Below are positions 1 through 5,166 of a DNA stretch of 5,351 nucleotides, in pieces (within the stretch, counting starts at the first letter, position 1; each line of letters starts with the position of its first letter). The position numbers and the translations under genes were made by a program. The stretch covers positions 1-5,351 of the forward strand of contig JAITOQ010000102.1 in assembly GCA_031289865.1 (NCBI GenBank), in the 5' to 3' direction. The DNA is from Clostridiales bacterium (GTDB lineage: Bacteria; Bacillota; Clostridia; Christensenellales; JAISNN01). Below the pieces are notes generated by a model, which ran no database searches, was not told the DNA's origin, and saw only the letters and a list, made by a program, of their open reading frames with translations.

Positions 1-22
1 ACGTTTCTAAATATTTTAAATT

Positions 23-44
23 TGAGGGTAGCCTCATATTTTTT
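23..44 (+). terminator. Hairpin plus T-tract ahead of the KilA-N gene
   Basis: A 5-bp stem TGAGG (23-27) and CCTCA (32-36) closes a GTAG loop and is followed by TATTTTTT (37-44). This is the form of a short intrinsic terminator. It is flanked by an outer 8-bp inverted repeat, TTTAAATT (15-22) and AATTTAAA (46-53). It lies only 16 nt before the ribosome binding site of the next gene, so it either ends an upstream gene outside the window or sits in the leader of the KilA-N transcript. The stem is short, so termination strength is uncertain. Confidence 0.45.
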
Positions 45-71
45 GAATTTAAAGAAGCAAAAGGAGACGAT

Positions 72-923
72 ATGACAAAGAAAAGTGAAAAAATAGTTGT
101 TAAAGACTTAGAGGTGACCGTTCAAGGGCGAGGTGTTGAGTTGTATATTTCATTGACTGACATTGCGCGGCTAAAAAATGAGGAGAATCCTGCCGACGTT
201 ATCAACAAGTGGATGTCAAATAAGGACTCTTTCGACTTTTATTGTCTTTGGGAGGAACTGTTTAATTCTGATTTTAATTTAGCGGAATCCCGCGAAATTA
301 AAATTAACGAGGTCGGTTATAATGCGTTTACAATGTCGCCGTCGCAATGGAAAAAGCGGACGAATGCTATCGGGATTATTCCGAGCGCGGGTAAATACAG
401 CGCGGGAACATTTGCTCACCCGGACATCGCAATGGAGTTTGCAAGTTGGATAGACACAACCTTTAAACTATACCTTATTAAAGAGTTTCAACGCTTAAAA
501 ACGGAGGAGAACAAACAACTCGAATGGAGCGCAAAGCGCGAGCTTTCAAAACTCAACTACCATATACACACGGACGCGATAAAGGAAAACCTTATTCTCC
601 CTGAATTGACGCAAGTTCAGAAAAGTTATGTTTATGCAGACGAAGCCGACCTTTTGAATGTCGCGTTATTCGGCGAAACAGCGCGGGAGTGGAGAGAAAA
701 GCACCAAAATGAAAAAGGCAACATGCGCGACTACGCGACGCTTCATCAACTTTTAGTGCTTGCAAATATGGAAAGCCACAACGCCGCCTTTATAACGGAG
801 GGCTTATCGCAAACGGAAAGACTTGAGCGGCTGCGCGGTATAGCGGAGCGCGAACTCAAAGTGCTTTTACAGCAAGCTACAAACAGCCCGTTACTGCTCG
901 GCAAATCTGACAAGAAAAAGTAA
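72..923 (+). CDS. KilA-N domain protein (phage-type putative DNA-binding protein)
   Basis: A 283-residue protein whose N-terminal half matches the KilA-N domain, a putative DNA-binding module common in phages and large DNA viruses and scattered in bacterial chromosomes. The domain runs from about residue 25 (YISLTDIARLKNE) to about 142. Its diagnostic end is GTFAHPDIAMEFASWIDTTF (112-131) followed by KLYLIKEFQRLK. Residues 150-265 form a mostly charged, helical-looking C-terminal part, including LNYHIHTDAIKENL, that often accompanies this domain. It ends in a lysine-rich tail. No signal peptide or membrane segment is seen. The ATG start is supported by AAGGAG at 61-66, 5 nt upstream. The gene stands alone: its 3' end faces the kinase gene 38 bp away, and no integrase, capsid or other phage gene is visible. 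The role is unknown; transcriptional or phage-related regulation is only inferred from the domain. The domain call is firm, the function is not. Confidence 0.88.
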   Translation: MTKKSEKIVVKDLEVTVQGRGVELYISLTDIARLKNEENPADVINKWMSNKDSFDFYCLWEELFNSDFNLAESREIKINEVGYNAFTMSPSQWKKRTNAIGIIPSAGKYSAGTFAHPDIAMEFASWIDTTFKLYLIKEFQRLKTEENKQLEWSAKRELSKLNYHIHTDAIKENLILPELTQVQKSYVYADEADLLNVALFGETAREWREKHQNEKGNMRDYATLHQLLVLANMESHNAAFITEGLSQTERLERLRGIAERELKVLLQQATNSPLLLGKSDKKK

Positions 924-961
924 GCGGAAAACGCAACAAGTAAAAGTCTGCAAGCATATAA

Positions 962-2098
962 CTAATTTTTTGAGTTTTTTAAATCATCAATTTCGGCGCG
1001 GTTGGGCATGACGCTCAACGCGCCTTTTTTTGCGGTGACGAGGGCGGCGGCGGCGTTGGCGAAGAGCAGTGTTTCGGTGAGCCAAGGTTTTGTGGGCGGG
1101 GCGTTGTCGAGTTCGGAGATTCGGGCGAGGCAGCAGCCAAAAAAGGTGTCGCCCGCACCCGTGGTATCGAGGGTTTTGACGCAAAAGGCGGGGGCTTCCG
1201 CATGAATATCGCCGCAAAATCCTTCGCTCCCGTCTTTGCCCTTTGTCACAAAGAGAATGCTTATATTCGGAAACTCTTTTTGTAGTTTTTCCGCATAATC
1301 CGCTATCGACGGCATATTATAAATAGGCATATCCTCGATAGCCTTTAATGGTTTTTCCGTGCAATTAGCTGCTTCGGGTGAATAATCCGCTATCGGCGGC
1401 ATATTATAAATCGGCATATTCTCGATAGCCTTTAATGGTTTTTCCGTGTAATTTGTTGCTTCGGGTGAATAATTCGCCGCCGACGGGGTATCATCATAAA
1501 AGAAGCGCAGCTCGTCTTCGGCGACCTTTAAGACGTCGCACATGCCGAATCCCCAACGCATTTGCGCTTTTGCGTCGGCGAGGTTTTCCCAAAGGGGTCG
1601 CCGTAGATTGGGGTCAAAGGAAATCCGTGCTCCCGCGTGTTTTGCCGCACGGACGGCGAAACGGGTGGCGGCGGCGGGTTCGTGGGTGAGGGAGAGGGTT
1701 CCAAAATGAAAAAAGGAACAATTTTCTATGAGCTTTTCGTTCACCTCGTCTGTTCTCAAAAGGGTGTCCGCGCTTGCTTTTCGATAAAAGGCAAACTCAC
1801 GGTCCCCGTCGTCGTCGGTTTTTACAAACGCAAGCGTAGTGTTTGCCGCCGCGTCCTCTATGAGGTTTGACGCGTCGATTCCGACGCGTGTTATCGCGGA
1901 CTTTAACATACCGCCGAATAAATCCTTGCCGACCTTGCCGATAAAGGCTGTTTTTTTACCCAGCCTTGTAAGCATCGCCAACACATTGCACGGCGCGCCT
2001 CCCGAATTTGCCTCAAAGATGGAATTACCCCGTTTCGATACGCCCTCGTCGGTAAAATCCACCAAAAGCTCTCCGAGCGCGACAACATCGTATTTCAA
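962..2098 (-). CDS. PfkB-family carbohydrate kinase, fructokinase-like, with internal tandem repeat
   Basis: A cytosolic ATP-dependent sugar kinase of the ribokinase/PfkB family, most like fructokinase (fructose to fructose 6-phosphate); the exact sugar is inferred. With a TTG start at 2098 the protein has 378 residues. It opens with KYDVVALGELLVDF. The sugar-binding PfkB signature is NSGGAPCNVLAMLTRLG (31-47), continuing into FIGKVGKDLFG. FDPNLRRPLW (161-170) is typical of fructokinases. The second signature DTTGAGDTF (311-319) carries the catalytic base Asp317 and the anion hole. Start choice: the frame stays open to a TTG at 2191, but that lacks a ribosome binding site and lies upstream of the likely promoter, whereas TTG 2098 has AGGAG (2107-2111) 8 nt away and begins where the family begins. 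Residues 205-262 are two 29-residue repeats; removing them leaves about 320 residues, the usual family length, with a normal loop DDT-PSIADYAEKLQKEF. No terminator is evident beyond the stop codon. Confidence 0.93.
   Translation of the reverse strand: MKYDVVALGELLVDFTDEGVSKRGNSIFEANSGGAPCNVLAMLTRLGKKTAFIGKVGKDLFGGMLKSAITRVGIDASNLIEDAAANTTLAFVKTDDDGDREFAFYRKASADTLLRTDEVNEKLIENCSFFHFGTLSLTHEPAAATRFAVRAAKHAGARISFDPNLRRPLWENLADAKAQMRWGFGMCDVLKVAEDELRFFYDDTPSAANYSPEATNYTEKPLKAIENMPIYNMPPIADYSPEAANCTEKPLKAIEDMPIYNMPSIADYAEKLQKEFPNISILFVTKGKDGSEGFCGDIHAEAPAFCVKTLDTTGAGDTFFGCCLARISELDNAPPTKPWLTETLLFANAAAALVTAKKGALSVMPNRAEIDDLKNSKN
1295..1486 (-). repeat. In-frame 87-bp tandem repeat inside the kinase gene
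   Basis: Bases 1295-1381 and 1382-1468 are direct tandem copies of 87 bp that differ at 6 positions. A partial, more diverged third copy continues to 1486. In the protein the unit is 29 residues, for example SPEAANCTEKPLKAIED followed by MPIYNMPSIADY; the two copies differ at 4 residues. All three unit starts read P[SP][AI]A[ND]Y (205, 234, 263), and the last leads into native kinase sequence. The length is a multiple of three, so the frame is kept. The repeats fall between KVAEDELRFFYDD and AEKLQKEFPN, in a region variable in length among PfkB kinases and away from both signature motifs. Confidence 0.95.
1302..1342. repeat. Imperfect palindrome in the repeat unit (second copy at 1389-1429)
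   Basis: GCTATCGA (1302-1309) is the exact reverse complement of TCGATAGC (1335-1342). Inside these arms GG (1311-1312) can pair with CC (1333-1334) and ATAT (1314-1317) with ATAT (1329-1332). This gives about 14 bp with two single-base bulges and an 11-nt loop. The other copy retains 7-bp outer arms, GCTATCG (1389-1395) and CGATAGC (1423-1429). The arms encode the KAIE and SIA parts of the repeat. Confidence 0.75.
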
Positions 2099-2106
2099 AA
2101 GATAAT

Positions 2107-2111
2107 CTCCT
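2107..2111 (-). promoter_or_regulatory. Ribosome binding site deciding the TTG start of the kinase
   Basis: Read on the - strand this is AGGAG within AAAAAGGAG, 8 nt before TTG at 2098-2096. It is the only good ribosome binding site near the 5' end of this frame and selects that TTG over the upstream TTG at 2191. Confidence 0.85.
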
Positions 2112-2138
2112 TTTTGTAAAATTTTTTTTGTTAAAAAC

Positions 2139-2147
2139 AGTATATCA
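2139..2147 (-). promoter_or_regulatory. Extended -10 promoter of the kinase gene
   Basis: The - strand reads TGATATACT, an extended -10 (TGn plus TATACT) about 40 nt upstream of the TTG start. No good -35 hexamer lies 16-18 bp upstream (GTCGTT at 17 bp), which an extended -10 can compensate. Transcription from here would begin inside the longer open frame and so argues against the start at 2191. Confidence 0.6.
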
Positions 2148-2234
2148 TAAAACGGCTGCAAAACGACACGGAATTTCCTAATTTGTTCCAATTAAGTAAA
2201 TTTATGTTTGTACTATATATTCAGATATACTATA

Positions 2235-2263
2235 AAATTTTAAAAAGTACCTTTTAAAAATTT
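2235..2263. repeat. A/T-rich dyad touching the -35 box of the VOC promoter
   Basis: The arms AAATTTTAAAAAG (2235-2247) and CTTTTAAAAATTT (2251-2263) match in inverted orientation at 12 of 13 positions around a TAC spacer. The right arm overlaps the first two bases of the -35 hexamer. It lies between the two divergent promoters. It could be an operator or an UP-like element; low-complexity A/T sequence makes chance symmetry possible. Confidence 0.5.
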
Positions 2264-2290
2264 GACTTTGGTAAAATTCGGTGCTATAAT
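2262..2290 (+). promoter_or_regulatory. Strong sigma-A type promoter for the VOC gene
   Basis: TTGACT (2262-2267) and TATAAT (2285-2290) are separated by 17 bp, and the -10 is also extended (TGC at 2282-2284). This is close to consensus for the housekeeping sigma factor. Transcription would start near 2297, giving a leader of about 100 nt before the GTG at 2399. Confidence 0.87.
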
Positions 2291-2368
2291 TGTGCGAAAG
2301 AATGTGATGGGCGAAAAATCGAGCGAATAATACAAATTCAAAACAAATAAAAATTGAAACAAAGGGAA

Positions 2369-2384
2369 GGAGCGGTGAAGCTCC
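2369..2384 (+). promoter_or_regulatory. Leader hairpin overlapping a ribosome-binding-like sequence
   Basis: GGAGC (2369-2373) and GCTCC (2380-2384) can form a 5-bp stem with a GGTGAA loop. The left arm covers the end of GGGAAGGAG (2364-2372), the only strong Shine-Dalgarno-like run in this leader. That run lies 26 nt before the GTG start of the VOC gene, too far for ordinary use, so the hairpin may either hide it or alter its spacing to the start. The regulatory role is inference. Confidence 0.4.
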
Positions 2385-2398
2385 GTATGTAAAAAGAT

Positions 2399-2839
2399 GT
2401 GAAAAGTTACTTGGTTATTGCTTTTGACGGTAACTGCCGCGATGCATTAGCGTTGTATCAAAGAGCGTTTAACGTGACGTTGGTCGAGTTGGTGCACTAC
2501 AAGGACATGAAGTTGGCGAGCGGTGCCGAAATGCCGTATAAAAACATGTTGGAGACATGTTCAAAAGACAAAATTTCCTCAGCCGTTTTAAAATTCGGCA
2601 ACATGACCGTACAGCTCACGGATTTTCCGGAGGTTTTTGTGAATCAGCCGACCGAACGAATTTCCATCTGTATCAACGATACCGAAGAAAATATTCGCAG
2701 AGCGTATTCCGTACTCGGTGAAAGGGGAATGATTGCCGTGCCGCTCCAAAAAAATATGTTTTCCGACAGTCACGCGATGATTATGGACGAATTTGGGGTA
2801 CTTTGGGTATTCAATCGGATAGACTCGGTAAAATTTTAG
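2399..2839 (+). CDS. VOC superfamily (PhnB/glyoxalase-like) protein
   Basis: A 146-residue protein of the vicinal oxygen chelate fold, closest in layout to the PhnB-like group. Landmarks are YLVIAFDGNCRDALALYQRAF (residues 4-24; family pattern YLxFdGnxxeAxxFYxxaF), AVLKFGNMTVQLTD (62-75), ISICINDTEENIRRAYSVL (88-106), IAVPLQKNMFSDSHAMIMD (112-130) and EFGVLWVFN (131-139), the usual FGVxWxln ending. Members form dimers with a cupped metal site, but substrates of PhnB-like proteins are mostly unknown. The His that normally begins the HAxL strand is Ser61 here, so ordinary metal binding is doubtful. The GTG start matches the family N-terminus but has no ribosome binding site at normal distance. 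Length is normal for the family. It has its own strong promoter and a dedicated leader, and is divergent from the kinase. Function is unassigned. Confidence 0.88.
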   Translation: MKSYLVIAFDGNCRDALALYQRAFNVTLVELVHYKDMKLASGAEMPYKNMLETCSKDKISSAVLKFGNMTVQLTDFPEVFVNQPTERISICINDTEENIRRAYSVLGERGMIAVPLQKNMFSDSHAMIMDEFGVLWVFNRIDSVKF

Positions 2840-2881
2840 GCAAATTTTGAAGAATTATCTTAAAGAATTATCTAAAAACGA

Positions 2882-2910
2882 TTGTTTTTTTTGAAAAAAT
2901 GCGTTATAAT
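2882..2910 (+). promoter_or_regulatory. Promoter of the thrS T-box leader
   Basis: TTGTTT (2882-2887) and a perfect TATAAT (2905-2910) are 17 bp apart. Transcription would start near 2917, just before the first leader hairpin. No strong terminator separates it from the VOC gene: only an A/T stem, AAAAAC (2874-2879) with GTTTTT (2884-2889), is present, so some readthrough from upstream is possible. Confidence 0.75.
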
Positions 2911-2916
2911 AAATGC

Positions 2917-3155
2917 ATAGATTGCGAAAGCAATTTCGTATACAGCCTTTTTGCGGACACGTTTTTAAATGAAACCGTTTCAGAGAAATATCCGGTATTG
3001 GTGTGAGGATATGACGGGAGCTTTACAAATACCGCCGCACGGTAATAAAAGGCACGCCCCACAAAGAGATCCGAAGTTTTTTTTGGATAATTAAGGTGGA
3101 ACCGCGGGATTTTTTGATCTCGTCCTTAAGCGTTAAGGACGGGTTTTTTATTTTT
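2917..3155 (+). ncRNA. Threonine-specific T-box riboswitch (thrS leader)
   Basis: T-box leaders sense uncharged tRNA and allow readthrough into the gene. The T-box core AAGGTGGAACCGCG is at 3093-3106. By hand folding, Stem I has a base GCCTTTT (2945-2951) with AAAAGGC (3047-3053), then TGCGG (2952-2956) with CCGCA (3035-3039). The specifier ACC (Thr) is at 3031-3033. The upper stem is CCGT/ACGG, the AGAGA bulge is at 2982-2986, and a distal stem ATATCC/GGATAT holds a GGTATTGGTGTGA loop with the GNTG motif. Stem III is ATCCGAA (3069-3075) with TTTGGAT (3082-3088). The antiterminator pairs TTAAGG (3091-3096) with CCTTAA (3124-3129) around the 7-nt bulge TGGAACC, plus GCG with CGT (3121-3123). 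The bulge TGGA implies a tRNA end UCCA, i.e. discriminator U. A clear K-turn was not found. Confidence 0.95.
3119..3155 (+). terminator. T-box intrinsic terminator
   Basis: CTCGTCCTTAA (3119-3129) pairs with TTAAGGACGGG (3133-3143) over 11 bp (one G-T) around a GCG loop, followed by TTTTTTATTTTT (3144-3155). Its left arm contains the CCTTAA needed by the antiterminator, so the two structures exclude each other. It ends transcription when tRNA-Thr is charged. Confidence 0.95.
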
Positions 3156-3219
3156 AAGAGCCTAAACACACGGAATCGAACGCATTTTTTGCGAAAATGA
3201 TAAAAAGAAGGAGTAAATC

Positions 3220-5157
3220 ATGAAACTAACCTTAAAAGACGGAAAAATCATCGAATTTTCCGAAAAGCTAACCGCGGGAGATGCGGCGAAGAGTATCAGC
3301 GAGGGGCTGTACCGCAACGCGTTATGCGTACGGGTAGACGGACAGTTAAAGGACTTGTCTTACACGCTCGATAAAGATTGCGTGTTTGAGGTAGTGACCT
3401 TTGACGACGAGGACGGAAAAGCCGTTTACCGTCATACGACGGCGCACGTTCTTGCGCAAGCGGTCAAGAGTATCTATCCGACCGTCAAGCTTGCTATAGG
3501 TCCGTCCATAGAGAACGGCTTTTATTACGACTTTGATTTTGTCAGCAAATTAGGTACGGAGGATCTCGAAAAAATCGAAGCGGAGATGAACAAGATTATA
3601 AAGGCAAATCTCCCGATAGAGCGGAGCGTACTCTCCAAAAAAGAGGCGGCAAAAGCCTTTAAAGAATTCGGCGAGGACTACAAGCTTGAGCTTGTAAACG
3701 ACCTTCCCGACGGGAGCGAGGTGACCGTCTACAAGCAGGGTGATTTTGTCGAAATGTGCCGCGGGCCGCATTTGCCGTCCACGGGAAAAATCAAGGCGTT
3801 TAAATTGGTAAGTCTTGCGGGCGCGTATTGGAAGGGCAGTGAAAAAAACAAGATGCTGACGAGGATTTACGGCACGGCTTTTTTAAAGAAAGCCGATCTC
3901 GACGAATATCTCACCGCGCTTGAGGAAGCGAAACGGCGCGACCACAACAAGTTAGGGCGCGAGCTTGGGATATTTATGACGGACGAAAATATCGGACAAG
4001 GACTTCCGCTCCTTATGCCTAAGGGCGCGAAGATACTCCAAATTTTGCAGCGTTTCGTCGAGGACGAGGAGGAAAAAAGAGGATATCTCCTCACAAAAAC
4101 TCCGCTCATGGCAAAAAATAACCTCTATAAAATTTCGGGACATTGGTATCACTACAAGGATAAAATGTTTATTTTGGGCAATGAGGAAACCGACGACGAG
4201 GTTTTTGCGCTCCGTCCTATGACTTGTCCGTTTCAATATTCGATATACAACAACGGTTTAAAAAGCTACCGCGATCTACCGAAACGGTATGCGGAGACCG
4301 CGACGCTTTTTAGAAACGAGGCAAGCGGCGAGATGCACGGCTTGATCCGCGTCCGTCAATTTACCCTAAGCGACGGACACATCATCTGTACGCCGGAGCA
4401 ACTCGAACCCGAATTTAAAGGGGTAATGGACTTGATATATTTCCTCTTGAGAAGTATGGGTTTGACGGAGGGCGTGTCCTTTAGGTTTAGCAAATACGAC
4501 CCGAACGACAAGGAAAAATATATAAACGACCCGGTCGCGTGGGAGCGTTCGCAAGCTATCCTCAAGAGCATTATAGATAATATGGGTATCGAGTACGAGG
4601 AAGCTGTGGGCGAGGCGGCTTTTTACGGGCCTAAGCTCGACATTCAATACAAAAACGTCCACGGAAAAGAGGACACTATCATCACCGTTCAAATCGATTT
4701 TGCCCTTGCCGAAAAATTCGGAATGTCCTATATCGACGAAAACGGCGAGAAGAAATTGCCGTATATCATTCACCGCAGCTCTATCGGCTGTTACGAACGT
4801 ACGCTTGCTATGCTCATCGAAAAATACGCGGGGGCGTTGCCGCTATGGATGTGTCCCGAACACGCACGCGTCATGAGTCTCACGGACAGAACTATCGAAA
4901 AAGTCAAGGAGCTTCAGTTGAGATTAAATGCGGCGGGTATCCGCACGGCGATAGACGTCCGCAACGAAAAAATCGGCTACAAGATACGCGAGGGACAAAT
5001 GGAAAAGATACCGTATATGCTTGTTATCGGAGATAAAGAGGCTGAGAGCGGAGTCGTGTCCGTCCGTAGCAGAAACGACGGGGATTTAGGCGTAATGACG
5101 GTAGAGGAATTTATCGCGCTTGCGGGAAAGAAAATCTCCGAAAGAGATTGTAAATAG
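3220..5157 (+). CDS. thrS: Threonyl-tRNA synthetase
   Basis: A cytosolic class II synthetase that joins threonine to tRNA-Thr using ATP and clears mischarged serine. The 645 residues are full length for bacterial ThrRS. The order is a TGS domain (about 1-61), the editing domain with HTTAH (72-76) and the second metal/catalytic pair in CRGPH (Cys180, His184), the catalytic core from about 245, and the anticodon-binding domain from about 545 to the end. The core shows the three zinc ligands Cys336 (RPMTCPFQ), His387 (SDGHIICT) and His518 (YIIHRSS), motif 2 FRNEASGEMHGLIRVRQFT (364-382) and motif 3 around Arg527 (GCYERTLAMLIE). All key residues are present, so it should be active in both charging and editing. 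ATG 3220 has AGGAG (3209-3213) 6 nt upstream. Expression is governed by the Thr T-box directly upstream. It is followed after 9 bp by proS, evidently in one operon. Confidence 0.98.
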   Translation: MKLTLKDGKIIEFSEKLTAGDAAKSISEGLYRNALCVRVDGQLKDLSYTLDKDCVFEVVTFDDEDGKAVYRHTTAHVLAQAVKSIYPTVKLAIGPSIENGFYYDFDFVSKLGTEDLEKIEAEMNKIIKANLPIERSVLSKKEAAKAFKEFGEDYKLELVNDLPDGSEVTVYKQGDFVEMCRGPHLPSTGKIKAFKLVSLAGAYWKGSEKNKMLTRIYGTAFLKKADLDEYLTALEEAKRRDHNKLGRELGIFMTDENIGQGLPLLMPKGAKILQILQRFVEDEEEKRGYLLTKTPLMAKNNLYKISGHWYHYKDKMFILGNEETDDEVFALRPMTCPFQYSIYNNGLKSYRDLPKRYAETATLFRNEASGEMHGLIRVRQFTLSDGHIICTPEQLEPEFKGVMDLIYFLLRSMGLTEGVSFRFSKYDPNDKEKYINDPVAWERSQAILKSIIDNMGIEYEEAVGEAAFYGPKLDIQYKNVHGKEDTIITVQIDFALAEKFGMSYIDENGEKKLPYIIHRSSIGCYERTLAMLIEKYAGALPLWMCPEHARVMSLTDRTIEKVKELQLRLNAAGIRTAIDVRNEKIGYKIREGQMEKIPYMLVIGDKEAESGVVSVRSRNDGDLGVMTVEEFIALAGKKISERDCK

Positions 5158-5160
5158 GAG
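5155..5160 (+). promoter_or_regulatory. proS ribosome binding site overlapping the thrS stop
   Basis: TAGGAG includes the thrS TAG stop (5155-5157) and gives an AGGAG 6 nt before the proS ATG at 5167. Ribosomes ending thrS would sit on the proS initiation region, so translational coupling is likely. Confidence 0.85.
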
Positions 5161-5166
5161 AAAAAT

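Noticed and set aside
924..934. GCG-GAAAA-CGC as a terminator for the KilA-N gene or the kinase
   Set aside because: Only a 3-bp stem, and no proper T-tract follows in either direction.
1002..2105. Open frames on the + strand and in other - strand frames across the kinase gene
   Set aside because: They have no recognisable domains, have skewed Arg/Pro/Ser-rich composition, and lie antisense or out of frame to a clear PfkB gene.
2099..2191. N-terminal extension of the kinase to a TTG at 2191
   Set aside because: It has no ribosome binding site, overlaps the likely extended -10 promoter, and adds 31 residues before the normal family start KYDVVALGE.
2208..2236. Second + strand promoter TTGTAC with TATAAA at 17 bp
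   Set aside because: Weak hexamers in very A/T-rich DNA and close to a far better promoter at 2262-2290.
2307..2330. Seven-codon frame starting ATGGGCGAA in the VOC leader
   Set aside because: No convincing ribosome binding site and no regulatory codon pattern.
3181..3193. CGCA-TTTTT-TGCG hairpin between the T-box terminator and thrS
   Set aside because: A 4-bp stem with no conserved context; probably chance.
3550..4773. Several - strand open frames within thrS, the longest 135 codons
   Set aside because: They are fully antisense to conserved synthetase motifs and have no family resemblance; they are coding shadows.
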